Assembly (NCBI RefSeq): GCF_000014065.1
Contig: NC_008043.1
Span: forward strand, 242,001 to 306,000
Source: Ruegeria sp. TM1040
GTDB lineage: Bacteria > Pseudomonadota > Alphaproteobacteria > Rhodobacterales > Rhodobacteraceae
Direction: 5' to 3'
Length of the DNA stretch: 64,000 bases
Part shown: piece after piece, positions 17,817 to 26,942 of the stretch
Layout of the letters: every line of letters begins with the position of its first letter
How positions within the stretch are numbered: the stretch's first letter is position 1
The notes under the pieces: generated by a model
Databases searched by the model: none
What the model was told of the DNA's origin: nothing
Seen by the model: only the letters and a program-made list of their open reading frames with translations
Translations under genes and position numbers: made by a program

Positions 17817-18596
17817 TCAAGCCGCTTGAAGCACAGCCGAAGACGGCGCGATCGTGATGTTGTTTTCAGTCAGCACCCGGCGGATCGCGCGGCCGATCTC
17901 GACAGCGCCGGGCGTGTCGGAATGAAAGCAGATCGATTCAAAGGCGATGTCGATGTCGTGTCCCTCGACCGTCGTCACCTTGCCCTCAAGGCAGGCCCGA
18001 AGGCATTTCTGGGCAATCGCTTCGGGGCTCAGACGCCCTACCTTGCGGGTAAAGACGATAGAGCCGTCCTTGCCGTAATCGCGATCAGCATAGAACTCGC
18101 GCACCACCGGATGACCGAGACGCTGCGCGATGGCACAGGTCTTGGAGATGTCCATGCAATAGACGATCAGGTCTCCACTGATTGCCGCGAGGCTCTCGAT
18201 CATCAGTCGCGACAGATCTTCGTTGCGCGCGGCCTCCATATAAAGCGCTCCATGGGGCTTCACATGCTGCAGGCGGATGCCGTGGCGGCGTCCGAATTCG
18301 CGCACCGCGCCGACCTGATAAATGATGTCATTGACCAATTCCTCGGGCGTGGTGTCGATGTAGCGACGGCCAAAGCCCTGGAGATCGCGGTAGCCGGGGT
18401 GCGCCCCGAGGCCCACGCCGTAATGGTTGGCCAGCTTGATCACGCGATCCATAGAATTTGGATCTCCTGCATGAAAACCGGCGGCAATATTGGCGGATGA
18501 GATCAGCTCCATCAGTTGATCGTCGGGCGCCTCGCCAAGCACCCAATGGCCAAAGCCTTCCCCCATATCGCAGTTGAGATCGACAATTTTTCGCAT
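17817..18596 (-). CDS. pxpA: 5-oxoprolinase subunit A (PxpA, LamB/YcsF family)
   Basis: A 259-residue cytoplasmic protein with the LamB/YcsF TIM-barrel-like signature: [13 protein letters not shown] at the start, [13 protein letters not shown] at about 35, [15 protein letters not shown] at about 60 and the VKPHGALY motif at about 113. It supplies the hydrolytic part of the PxpABC 5-oxoprolinase. ATG at 18596 is used; a GTG directly before it is equally possible. First gene of an eight-gene minus-strand directon, divergent from a LysR regulator across a 279-bp region. Confidence 0.9.
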   Translation of the reverse strand: MRKIVDLNCDMGEGFGHWVLGEAPDDQLMELISSANIAAGFHAGDPNSMDRVIKLANHYGVGLGAHPGYRDLQGFGRRYIDTTPEELVNDIIYQVGAVREFGRRHGIRLQHVKPHGALYMEAARNEDLSRLMIESLAAISGDLIVYCMDISKTCAIAQRLGHPVVREFYADRDYGKDGSIVFTRKVGRLSPEAIAQKCLRACLEGKVTTVEGHDIDIAFESICFHSDTPGAVEIGRAIRRVLTENNITIAPSSAVLQAA

Positions 18597-18679
18597 CACA
18601 CGCCCTTGGAATTTCTGATCCTTCGAGCATGAGGAGCCGACCCCATTTTTGTAAAGTTCATTTATCGAAAACTACATTA

Positions 18680-18800
18680 TCGGATTTTCCGAACTTATTT
18701 TCACAAGAAAAGTTCAATATTGCAGGCTGGATAGCGCCTAGGACCGAGAGTATTGAGGTTTTCCACGCAACCCATGAGTGCAGTATCGGATATTTCGATA
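18680..18800. promoter_or_regulatory. Divergent pxpA/LysR control region with TATCGGA palindromes
   Basis: The 18597-18875 intergenic region contains two related inverted repeats: TCGGA-TTT-TCCGA (18680-18692) and TATCG-GATATTT-CGATA (18784-18800). A further TATCGAAAA lies at about 18663. LysR regulators typically bind two such sites between divergent genes. The assignment is inference from position and symmetry. Confidence 0.45.
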
Positions 18801-18875
18801 ATCTGATTGCGGAGTTTCTGAAAGCGCTCGATAGTCAGGCGCAGACTCTGCTCCCACTCAGGAAAGGGCAACGCG

Positions 18876-19793
18876 ATGAATCTGAGGCAGCTAAAGTACT
18901 TTCTCGCCACGGCCGAACTGGGACAGGTCAGTCGGGCCGCATCGGAGTTGTCGATTTCCCAATCTTCCGTCACCACGGCGATCCGAGAACTCGAGCAGAG
19001 CATGGGGACGACGCTGTTCAACCGTACCGCGCATGGGATGGATCTGACGCCCACCGGACGCGACCTGATGAGCGCGGCGCGGGATGTGATGGAAAAGGTC
19101 CAGATCGCGCAGGACATCGGCCAGAACCATTCCGATGTGACCGGCACCATCAATATTGCCGCGACCTATACGGTCTGTGGCTACTTCCTGCCCTATCATC
19201 TCGACCGGCTGAGCCACCGGTTTCCAAACCTGACAATCAACATCTCCGAGCTGAACCGCGAGAGCATCGAAGAGGGGCTGATCTCCAATCGCTTTGACGT
19301 GGCGGTGATCCTGACCTCGAACACCTCAAACCCCGAGTTGGCGACGCAGACCCTGATGCGCTCTCATCGCCGTCTTTGGGTGCCGCAAAATCACCCGCTG
19401 GCCGGGCGCGAATTTGCCAGCTTCGAAGACGTCGCCGCGCAGGATTACATCATGCTCACTGTCGATGAGGCGGCCAACACCTCGATGAAATACTGGGGAC
19501 CGACGGGTCTGATGCCGCGGGTCAGGATGCGCACGTCCTCGACCGAGGCGGTGCGATCCATGGTGGCCAACGGGCTTGGGGTCACGATCCTGTCGGATAT
19601 GGTCTATCGCCCCTGGTCGCTGGAGGGGCGGCGGATCTCAACCGTGGTGATGGACCGGGAGATCCCCTCGATGGACGTGGGGCTGGCGTGGCGGCGCAAT
19701 CAGGAGATGCCCAATGCGGCACGCCATTTTGTCGATTATTTCCGCAACGCCTATCTCTCACCGCAAATGGCGCATACTGCCTGGCGCGGTTAA
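18876..19793 (+). CDS. LysR-type regulator next to the pxp operon
   Basis: A 305-residue LysR protein: winged HTH at about 1-60 (MNLRQLKYFLATAELGQVSRAASEL, then SQSSVTTAIRELEQSMGTTLF) and a substrate-binding domain at about 90-295. The start is preceded by AGGAAAGGGC. Divergent to pxpA, so it most likely controls that directon in response to its substrate. It converges with the XRE-cupin regulator gene with a 4-bp overlap of stop codons. No unusual feature in the sequence. Confidence 0.92.
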   Translation: MNLRQLKYFLATAELGQVSRAASELSISQSSVTTAIRELEQSMGTTLFNRTAHGMDLTPTGRDLMSAARDVMEKVQIAQDIGQNHSDVTGTINIAATYTVCGYFLPYHLDRLSHRFPNLTINISELNRESIEEGLISNRFDVAVILTSNTSNPELATQTLMRSHRRLWVPQNHPLAGREFASFEDVAAQDYIMLTVDEAANTSMKYWGPTGLMPRVRMRTSSTEAVRSMVANGLGVTILSDMVYRPWSLEGRRISTVVMDREIPSMDVGLAWRRNQEMPNAARHFVDYFRNAYLSPQMAHTAWRG

Positions 19794-20362
19794 AACGTCG
19801 GTGGCGTACAGGCGCTGACCAGCACGCATTTTTCAGGCCCGACCTGGCGAAACCGATGAGGCGCGCGGCTGTCGAAATAATAGGCGTCGCCGGGGCCAAG
19901 GATTTTGCGCTGCGCACCCACCGTGATCTCAATCCTCCCTGAAAGCACGATGCCCCCCTCTTCGCCCTCATGGCCATACATCACCCGCCCGGTATCCGCG
20001 CCGATCTCGTAGGTCTCGTAGAGGATCATCATCTGGCGCCCAAAAAGATTGGCGCCCACCTGCTTGAGTGAGACCTTGCCCTTGCCGATTTCGGTGAGGT
20101 CTTCGGCTGCATAAAAGCTGGCTTTCTCGGTCTCGGGCTCAAAGGCAAAAAAGTCCGAAAGGCTGATCGGAATCCCGTCGAGAATACGCCGGAGCGCGCC
20201 CACCGAAGGGTTCATCTTGCCCGACTCGATCAATGAGATCGTCGAGTTCGGCACGCCGGTTTTCTTGGCCAACGCACGTTGTGACAGGTTGGCCTTTTCC
20301 CGCACGCTGCGCAGACGCGGGCCGAGGTCCTCGTCTGCGCCCTGAGCGTTAGATATGTTCAC
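19790..20362 (-). CDS. XRE-family regulator with cupin domain (PuuR-like)
   Basis: A 190-residue two-domain regulator. HTH_3 at about 12-68 (LRSVREKANLSQRALAKKTG, then NSTISLIESGKMNPSV) is followed by a cupin_2 beta barrel at about 110-185 (RVMYGHEGEEGGIVLSGRI). This architecture is typical of repressors of putrescine/GABA and amino-acid catabolism. The start GTG 20362 is chosen because AGGAG lies 10 bp upstream; the longer TTG frame would bury that RBS. Divergent to gabT, so regulation of gabT-gabD is likely, with a small amine or GABA as cupin ligand (inference). Confidence 0.88.
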   Translation of the reverse strand: MNISNAQGADEDLGPRLRSVREKANLSQRALAKKTGVPNSTISLIESGKMNPSVGALRRILDGIPISLSDFFAFEPETEKASFYAAEDLTEIGKGKVSLKQVGANLFGRQMMILYETYEIGADTGRVMYGHEGEEGGIVLSGRIEITVGAQRKILGPGDAYYFDSRAPHRFRQVGPEKCVLVSACTPPTF

Positions 20363-20508
20363 TATCCGAAAACTCCTGTGATCCAACTTATTAAATTCAG
20401 TATCTTAGCACACACAAGAAACAGACTATCGCATAAAATTCAACGCCATATTCTGCGCTGCATCTCAACACCTGGGCGATTGCGCCCCTCCACACAGGAT
20501 TGATCCAG

Positions 20509-21786
20509 ATGCTCAATGCCGAAATCTCCATCCGCCGCAACGCTGCCATATCCCGGGGAGTCGGCATGCAAACGCAGGTCTATGTCTCCCGCGCAGAAGG
20601 GGCCGAAGTCTGGGACGTCGAAGGGCACCGCTACATTGATTTTGCAGCCGGAATCGCGGTGGTGAACACGGGCCACTGTCACCCCAAGGTGATGGAGGCC
20701 GTGCGCAGCCAGAGCGCGGCGTTCACCCATACCTGCCATCAGGTTCTGCCCTATGAATCCTACATTCGTCTCGCCGAGCGACTGAATGACAAGGTCCCGG
20801 GTAACTTTGATAAAAAGACCGCCTTCGTCACGACCGGGGCCGAAGCGGTGGAGAATGCCATCAAGATCGCCCGCGCCGCGACGGGCCGTTCCGCCATCCT
20901 CGCGTTTGGAGGCGGGTTTCACGGGCGCACCTTCATGGGAATGAGCCTCACCGGCAAGGTGGCCCCGTACAAAAAGGGCTTTGGCGCGATGATGCCCGAT
21001 GTGTATCACGTCCCCTTTCCCGTTGATCTGCATGGGATTTCGACGGCGGATGCGCTGGGGGCGATTGATAGACTCTTCAAGGCGGACCTCGATCCTGATC
21101 GCCTTGCTGCCATCATTCTGGAGCCCGTTCAGGGCGAAGGCGGGTTCTACCCCGCCCCCAAAGAACTAATGCACGCGCTGCGCGAGCTCTGCGATGCCCA
21201 TGGGATCTTGCTCATTGCGGATGAGATCCAAACCGGATTTGCCCGCACGGGACATCTCTTTGCGATGGAAGGCTATGATGTTGCGCCCGACCTCACCACG
21301 ATGGCCAAAGGGCTGGCCGGAGGGTTGCCGCTGGCGGCTGTCACCGGGCGGGCCGAAGTCATGGATGCCGCAGCACCGGGCGGCCTTGGCGGCACCTATG
21401 GTGGCAACCCGCTCGGCATTGCCGCCGCGCATGCGGTGTTGGATGTTATCGAAGAAGAAGACCTCTGCACCCGCGCCAACGCGCTTGGGGCGCGGCTCAA
21501 ACAGCGCCTGAGCGCTATTCAGGAGCGCGTGCCCGAGATTGCCGACATCCGTGGTCCCGGTTTCATGGTGGCTGCAGAGTTCAACACCACCGATGGCTCA
21601 GCACCCAACCCGGAGATGGCAAACGCCATCCGCACCGAGGCGCTTGAGCGGGGATTGGTGCTGCTGACCTGTGGAGTCTACGGCAATGTGATCCGTTTTC
21701 TCGCCCCGATCACGATACCGGATGCGGTGTTTTCCGAGGCTCTCGAGATCCTCGAGGCCTCCATCCTGGCTGCAAAGGACGCCTGA
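20509..21786 (+). CDS. gabT: 4-aminobutyrate aminotransferase
   Basis: A 425-residue class-III PLP aminotransferase. The cofactor-binding VTTGAEAVENAIKIARAATGR region (positions near 108-128), the IADEIQTGFARTG motif near 235 and the PLP lysine in TTMAKGLAGGLP near 265 are all present. It transfers the amino group of GABA to 2-oxoglutarate, giving succinate semialdehyde for the next gene. Start ATG 20509 is preferred to the TTG three codons earlier. It is 1 bp from gabD. Divergent XRE-cupin regulator upstream. Confidence 0.9.
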   Translation: MLNAEISIRRNAAISRGVGMQTQVYVSRAEGAEVWDVEGHRYIDFAAGIAVVNTGHCHPKVMEAVRSQSAAFTHTCHQVLPYESYIRLAERLNDKVPGNFDKKTAFVTTGAEAVENAIKIARAATGRSAILAFGGGFHGRTFMGMSLTGKVAPYKKGFGAMMPDVYHVPFPVDLHGISTADALGAIDRLFKADLDPDRLAAIILEPVQGEGGFYPAPKELMHALRELCDAHGILLIADEIQTGFARTGHLFAMEGYDVAPDLTTMAKGLAGGLPLAAVTGRAEVMDAAAPGGLGGTYGGNPLGIAAAHAVLDVIEEEDLCTRANALGARLKQRLSAIQERVPEIADIRGPGFMVAAEFNTTDGSAPNPEMANAIRTEALERGLVLLTCGVYGNVIRFLAPITIPDAVFSEALEILEASILAAKDA

Positions 21787-21787
21787 T

Positions 21788-23257
21788 ATGAGCACTCCAA
21801 CTTCCCTCTCCCTGCGCGATCCGAGCCTGCTGGAAACCCGCGCCTATGTGAACGGCCAGTGGATCAATGGCGCCACCACTTTTGATGTCATCGACCCAGC
21901 AACCGGGCGACTGGTGGCGGAGGTGGCCGATCTAGATGTGGCTGCCGCCGCCAAAGCGGTGGACGCCGCCCACGCCGCCGGACCTTCGTGGGCAGCCCTC
22001 GCTGGCAAGGAACGCAGCAGTATCCTGCGTCGCTGGCACGATCTCTTGGTTGAGAACGCAGACGACCTTGCCACCATACTCACCGCCGAGATGGGTAAAC
22101 CCTGGGCTGAAGCACGTGGCGAGATCCTCTATGGCGCCTCCTTCATCGAATGGTTCGCCGAAGAAGCAAAACGCATCTACGGCGATGTCATTCCTGGCCC
22201 GCAGCGTGACAAGCGCATCATGGTGCTGAAGCAACCCATCGGCGTCGTGGGTTCCATCACGCCATGGAATTTTCCCAATGCCATGATTGCGCGCAAAGTT
22301 GGCCCGGCGCTGGCTGCAGGCTGCACCTTTGTCGCCCGCCCCGCAGAGCTGACCCCCTTGTCGGCGCTGGCGATGGCGGTACTGGCCGAGCGGGCCGGGA
22401 TTCCTGCGGGTGTTTTCAATGTGATCCCTTCCAATGATGCGCCGGGGGTGGGGCGAGAGCTCTGCACCAATCCGAAGGTGCGCAAGATCACCTTTACCGG
22501 CTCCACGCGTGTCGGACGCATCCTGATGGAACAAGCTTCTGGCACCATTAAGAAAATGTCGCTCGAGCTTGGTGGAAACGCACCCTTCATCGTATTTGAT
22601 GATGCCGATCTCGATGCGGCGGTCGAGGGGGCGATGATCGCGAAGTTCCGCAACAATGGTCAGACTTGCGTCTGCGCCAATCGCATTTACGTGCAGGCCT
22701 CGGTCTATGATGCCTTTGCGGAGAAACTGGCCGGAGAGGTGAAGAGCTTGCAGGTCGGGAACGGCTTTGATGACGCCACGACTGCAGGCCCCCTGATCAA
22801 CGAAGCCGCCCTGCGCAAGGTTGAGGCGCATATCTCCGATGCGGTGGGCAAAGGCGCGCGGATTGTCACCGGCGGGCACCGCTCGGATCTGGGCGGAACG
22901 TTCTTTGAGCCCACCGTGCTGCGCGATGTGAACCCGCATATGGTGGTGTGCCACGAGGAAACCTTTGGCCCGCTTGCCGCGTTAGTACGCTTTGACAGCG
23001 AAGAAGAGGTGATCGCCCTAGCCAATGACAGCGAGTTTGGTCTTGCCGCCTATTTCTATGCGCGGGATCTCAGCCGGGTCTGGCGGGTTGCCGAGTCCCT
23101 CGAAAGCGGGATGGTCGGAGCCAACACCGGCCTCATCTCAACCGAGGTCGCTCCCTTTGGTGGCATCAAACAATCGGGCCTCGGACGCGAAGGGTCAAAA
23201 TACGGGATCGACGATTTTGTTGAGCTGAAGAACATCTGTCTCGGGGGAATGAGCTGA
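21788..23257 (+). CDS. gabD: Succinate-semialdehyde dehydrogenase
   Basis: A 489-residue aldehyde dehydrogenase of the GabD subgroup. NAD(P) site and TPWNFPNAMIARKVGPALAA at about 155, FTGSTRVGR at about 235, catalytic Glu in LELGGNAPF at about 262 and catalytic Cys in GQTCVCANR at about 296. The C-terminal FGGIKQSGLGREGSKYG is typical of SSADH. It oxidises succinate semialdehyde from GabT to succinate. ATG 21788 immediately follows the gabT stop; the longer frame lies inside gabT. No terminator with a T-tract follows. Confidence 0.93.
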   Translation: MSTPTSLSLRDPSLLETRAYVNGQWINGATTFDVIDPATGRLVAEVADLDVAAAAKAVDAAHAAGPSWAALAGKERSSILRRWHDLLVENADDLATILTAEMGKPWAEARGEILYGASFIEWFAEEAKRIYGDVIPGPQRDKRIMVLKQPIGVVGSITPWNFPNAMIARKVGPALAAGCTFVARPAELTPLSALAMAVLAERAGIPAGVFNVIPSNDAPGVGRELCTNPKVRKITFTGSTRVGRILMEQASGTIKKMSLELGGNAPFIVFDDADLDAAVEGAMIAKFRNNGQTCVCANRIYVQASVYDAFAEKLAGEVKSLQVGNGFDDATTAGPLINEAALRKVEAHISDAVGKGARIVTGGHRSDLGGTFFEPTVLRDVNPHMVVCHEETFGPLAALVRFDSEEEVIALANDSEFGLAAYFYARDLSRVWRVAESLESGMVGANTGLISTEVAPFGGIKQSGLGREGSKYGIDDFVELKNICLGGMS

Positions 23258-23376
23258 TAAAAGCGCAATAAAAACAGGCCTGTGCGATGTCTAAGACAGC
23301 GCGCAGGCGGATCGCGATGGGATCAGCGCGCGCGAGCCGCACAGATCAACTGTGTTGACTCGGTGTGTGAATCCAA

Positions 23377-23401
23377 TTAGTTCGGTCATTGGACGAACTA
23401 A
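23377..23401. promoter_or_regulatory. Palindromic operator before the ROK regulator
   Basis: TTAGTTCG (23377-23384), 9-bp spacer, CGAACTAA (23394-23401): perfect 8-bp arms ending 11 bp before the GTG start of the ROK gene and overlapping its RBS. The half-site resembles that of Bacillus XylR operators (TTAGTTTG...CAAACTAA), also bound by a ROK-family repressor. Autoregulation and control of the downstream operon are inferred. Confidence 0.7.
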
Positions 23402-23412
23402 AAGGAAGTGCC

Positions 23413-24627
23413 GTGGCCGACCCCTTGAACCTCTCGCGCCGGATGACCCTTAGCAACATCGTGCAGGCGATCACGACCTATGGTCCAGTTTCGCGCGCAA
23501 GCGTTGCGAAGATGACAGGGTACTCCAAACAGACCGTGTCCGAGGTTGTCTCCTCGCTGGAGGACGACGGCTGGGTTCAGACCGTCGGACGCACCGAGGG
23601 CAACGTCGGACGGCGCGCGGTTGTCTATGAAATCGTGCCCAATGCCGCTTTGGTCGCCAGCGTTGATCTCGGCGGAACCAAAGTGCGCGTGGCACTGTGC
23701 AATCTCTCTGGCGCCGTGGTCGAAGAGCTCGCCGAACCCACCTGTCAGGATGGCGGCGAAGCAGTGGTGGACCAGATCGCCCGCATCGTTGGATTGGCGG
23801 CCCGCGCCCATGGTATCGCGCAGGAGAAGGTCCGGGTCGTCGTGGTCGGCGTGCCCGGCGCGCCTGACGCCGAAACCGGCAGCATTCAGATGGCACCCAA
23901 TATCGCGGGCATTGACGAGATCGACTTCCCCACCCTGCTGAACCAGCGTCTCGGGATCGAAGTGCTGGTGGAAAATGACGTGAACCTTGCCGCCCTTGGC
24001 GAACACTGGATGACTCATCAGGGTGAAACGGATGATCTGGTCTACCTGTCGATCGGCACCGGTATCGGTGCAGGTGTGGTGATCGGCGGACAGTTGGTGC
24101 GTGGTGCACGCGGCGCCGCAGGCGAAGTCGGCTTTATCCCCTTTGGGGCAGATCCCACAGAACCCGAAAGCCGCCAGATTGGAGCCTTGGAGCGCATGGC
24201 GGCCACCTCTGCCATCGTGAACGGCTATTTGGCAGAAACCGGCGCGCAGAAAACTGTGCCCGAGATTTTTGAAGCCCATCTGGCGGGCGAGGCGGCGGCA
24301 AGCCGTGTGCTGCAAACCACCGCCGCCTATATTGCGCGCGCAATCGGCACGATTGCCGCCGTGATAGATCCGAAGTGCATCGTCATTGGCGGCTCGATCG
24401 GCGCGCGTCCCGAGTTGATCCAGATGATCGAACGCGAGATTGCCCGGAGCTTTCCACGAGACATACCGATTGAAACCTCGGTTCTGGGCAATCATGCAGC
24501 TCTGGCCGGGGGGGCTTCGGTTGCCTTGTCTCGGCTTCACATCGCGCTGTTCTCAAGCGGGCTCCCGAATGCAAACATCGTCATCCCGCCGCCGGAAATC
24601 AGCGCCTTTCGCGAGGGTGTGGCATGA
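23413..24627 (+). CDS. ROK-family transcriptional regulator
   Basis: A 404-residue regulator: winged HTH at about 10-70 (SRASVAKMTGYSKQTVSEVV) fused to a ROK sugar-kinase fold (ATP loop VDLGGTKVRVAL at about 85; GTGIGAGVVIGG at about 217; GAAGEVGFIPFG at about 235). The cysteine zinc motif usual in ROK proteins (CxCGxxGC) is missing after GEVGF. GTG 23413 is used because AAGGAAG lies just upstream. The next gene overlaps its stop by 4 bp, so it leads an operon of deacylase, importer and YhfX-like enzyme. It probably represses them through the palindrome at 23377-23401. Confidence 0.9.
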   Translation: MADPLNLSRRMTLSNIVQAITTYGPVSRASVAKMTGYSKQTVSEVVSSLEDDGWVQTVGRTEGNVGRRAVVYEIVPNAALVASVDLGGTKVRVALCNLSGAVVEELAEPTCQDGGEAVVDQIARIVGLAARAHGIAQEKVRVVVVGVPGAPDAETGSIQMAPNIAGIDEIDFPTLLNQRLGIEVLVENDVNLAALGEHWMTHQGETDDLVYLSIGTGIGAGVVIGGQLVRGARGAAGEVGFIPFGADPTEPESRQIGALERMAATSAIVNGYLAETGAQKTVPEIFEAHLAGEAAASRVLQTTAAYIARAIGTIAAVIDPKCIVIGGSIGARPELIQMIEREIARSFPRDIPIETSVLGNHAALAGGASVALSRLHIALFSSGLPNANIVIPPPEISAFREGVA

Positions 24628-25874
24628 GTTGCGACCTCTCCAAACGGCTGCTTGATCTTCAGGATCGAGATGCGGACATTGCCCTGTTGCAACAGGCGCT
24701 TGGCTGCGAAAGCGTCACCGGCAATGAGGCCAATTTCGCGCCTTTCCTGATGTCTCAGATGGGGGAGTTGGGGCTGGCACCCAAGCGCGCCGACTTTCTG
24801 CCCGGTCGGCCAAATGTCTGGGGGCGCAAACCCGGCTCTGGCGACGGCCCGACGCTTATGTTCGCCGGTCACACCGATACCGTGCATGTGCGCGGCTGGT
24901 CCGAGAAATGGGCGGGCACGGTCAAGGAAGATCCCTTTGCGGCGCCGCTCATCAACGGGGAGATCTGGGGGCGAGGCGCTTGTGACCTGAAAGGCGGCAT
25001 TTGCGCCTCTCTTGCGGCCATGCGGCTTCTGGAACGCGCGGGCGTCACGCTCCGGGGCGATGTGACCTATGCGTTCATCGGCGACGAAGAAAGCGGCGAA
25101 TCAGGCACAGGCGTAAGCGCAGGGGCGGCGGATCTGGTGACGCGCATCCAATCGGGCGAGATCACGACACCTGATTTTGCCGTCTACGTGGAGCCGACCT
25201 GCCTTGATGTCTACACCGCGCAAATCGGGTTCTTCATCGCTGACGTCAAGATCACCGGGACATCTGCCTATTTTGGAACACCGGAAAAAGGCGTGGATGC
25301 GCTCAGGGCTACCCACGCCTTGCTCGCGGCAATCTGGCGTCACCAAGAAGAATTGGCACTCGGTCCAAAACACGATCTTGTCGGCACCTCCAATATTCTT
25401 GTCACTGAAATCAAAGGCGGCGGATATATCGCGGTGCCCGGCGAATGTGAGCTGTCGCTAATCCGCAAACTACGCCCAGGCGAGGATCTCGATGCCGCTG
25501 TTGCCGCCTTTGAAGCGGTGATTGACGCGGTAGCCGTAGAGGAGGGGATCAAAATCCGCATCTCGTATCCGGCTGGTCGCGATCATCCCTATGGCGGCTC
25601 GCCGGTCGAGATCGCCCCTGATCATGGCGACGCGCTCAGCCTTGGACGCTGTATTCAGGACACGCACAAGGCCCGCGGCAAGATTGCCGGCGCGCCCTAT
25701 TGGTCGGAGACACCGTTTTTGGTGAACCAGATCGGCTGCCCCGCCGTCTATTGCGCGCCGGGCGACATCAGCGTGGCACATACCTTCGAGGAACGCATCA
25801 ACGTCGAGGAGTATCTCGCCGCGATCCGCGCCTATGCGCTGTTCATGACGCGCTACTGCGGGACCAATGAATAA
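24624..25874 (+). CDS. M20-family metallopeptidase/deacylase
   Basis: A 416-residue enzyme of the ArgE/DapE/CPG2 group. Metal ligands are visible: H in FAGHTDTVH (about 89), D in GACDLKGG (about 122), the catalytic and bridging Glu pair in GDEESGESG (about 155) and the late His in SVAHTFEERI. The lid motif that usually carries a His (GxxxHS/A) reads GTSAYFGTPEKG here, so the dimer-lid histidine appears replaced. The family hydrolyses N-acyl amino acids or small peptides. ATGA overlap with the ROK gene and 15 bp before the binding-protein gene; the substrate is probably what the importer brings in. Confidence 0.85.
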   Translation: MSCDLSKRLLDLQDRDADIALLQQALGCESVTGNEANFAPFLMSQMGELGLAPKRADFLPGRPNVWGRKPGSGDGPTLMFAGHTDTVHVRGWSEKWAGTVKEDPFAAPLINGEIWGRGACDLKGGICASLAAMRLLERAGVTLRGDVTYAFIGDEESGESGTGVSAGAADLVTRIQSGEITTPDFAVYVEPTCLDVYTAQIGFFIADVKITGTSAYFGTPEKGVDALRATHALLAAIWRHQEELALGPKHDLVGTSNILVTEIKGGGYIAVPGECELSLIRKLRPGEDLDAAVAAFEAVIDAVAVEEGIKIRISYPAGRDHPYGGSPVEIAPDHGDALSLGRCIQDTHKARGKIAGAPYWSETPFLVNQIGCPAVYCAPGDISVAHTFEERINVEEYLAAIRAYALFMTRYCGTNE

Positions 25875-25889
25875 AACGGGAGGAAACCA

Positions 25890-26942
25890 ATGAAACACTA
25901 TCTCAGCACCGTGGCGCTTGGCGCCGCCCTGGCCCTGGCCACGTCATCGGCCTTTGCCCAGACGGTTGGCCCCAAGGGCGAGGCCGCGACACCAACGGCA
26001 TCGATCATGGTCGAAGACGGAGACCTCGAGACGATCCGCAGCGGCAATCACACCGCCGCGCTCCTTTGGCATGACCAAAGCGATTTTGTAAATGCTGTGA
26101 CGGCAGGCGCGACCGATGAGCTGGCGCGCGCCGGGATCGAAGTCGTCGCCACCGCAAGCGCCGGGTTCGACGCCGCCAAACAGCGAAGCGATATCGAAAC
26201 CGCCCTGAGCAAAGACCCGAGCATCATCCTGTCACTCCCCCTCGATCCGGTAACCTCTGCCGCCGCGTTTGAGGAAGCCAAGGAAAACGGCGTGAAGCTG
26301 GTGTTCCTGTCCAACGTGCCCTCTGACTATGAACACGCAAAGGATTACGCGGCGATTGTCACCGACGATCTGTTCCAGATGGGCAAGCAGGCTGCAGACG
26401 CGCTGGCCGCATCCATGGGCGGGGCGGGCACCGTGGGCTGGATCTACCATGACGCCGACTATTATGTGACCAACCAGCGCGATAACGCCTTCAAGACCAC
26501 CATTGAAAACGACTACCCGGAAATTTCAATCGTAGCAGAGCAAGGCATCAGCGACCCTGCCCGCGCTGAGGACATTGCCAACGCGATGTTGCTGCGCAAC
26601 CCTGACATCGGGGGCATCTACGTGACCTGGGCTGGTCCCGCCGAGGGCGTTCTGGCCGCACTTCGGGCAAATGGCAATGACACCACCAAAGTGGTGACGC
26701 TTGATCTCTCGGAGCCGGTGGCGCTCGATATGGTTCGGGGCGGCAATGTTGCAGCCATCGTTGCCGACGAAGCCTATGAGCTAGGCCGCGCCATGGCCGC
26801 AGCTGCGATCCTTGATCTTTTGGGCAAGGACGTCCCTCCATTCGTGGTGGCCCCCGCAGTGACCGTCACCGCTGAGAATGTGGCCGAAGGCTGGATGCGA
26901 TCCCTGCACATCGACGCCCCAAAGAGCGTCACTGGCAACTGA
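25890..26942 (+). CDS. Periplasmic sugar-type substrate-binding protein
   Basis: A 350-residue exported protein: signal peptide 1-23 (ALGAALALATSSAFA), then a Peripla_BP_4 fold (type-1, ribose-binding-like) with the pattern DQSDFVNAVTAGATDELARAG, SDIETALSKDPSIILSLPLD and GGIYVTWAGPAEGVL. RBS GGGAGGAAA. It delivers substrate to the permease at 27124 and the ATPase at 29299. The ligand cannot be read from sequence; neighbours suggest an acylated or D-configured amino acid rather than a sugar. Confidence 0.92.
   Translation: MKHYLSTVALGAALALATSSAFAQTVGPKGEAATPTASIMVEDGDLETIRSGNHTAALLWHDQSDFVNAVTAGATDELARAGIEVVATASAGFDAAKQRSDIETALSKDPSIILSLPLDPVTSAAAFEEAKENGVKLVFLSNVPSDYEHAKDYAAIVTDDLFQMGKQAADALAASMGGAGTVGWIYHDADYYVTNQRDNAFKTTIENDYPEISIVAEQGISDPARAEDIANAMLLRNPDIGGIYVTWAGPAEGVLAALRANGNDTTKVVTLDLSEPVALDMVRGGNVAAIVADEAYELGRAMAAAAILDLLGKDVPPFVVAPAVTVTAENVAEGWMRSLHIDAPKSVTGN

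Noticed and set aside
23278-23308. Nine-pair stem (GCCTGTGCG with CGCGCAGGC, one wobble) after gabD
   Set aside because: There is no T-tract in the direction of gabD; the A/T run is on the wrong side, so I could not call it a terminator.
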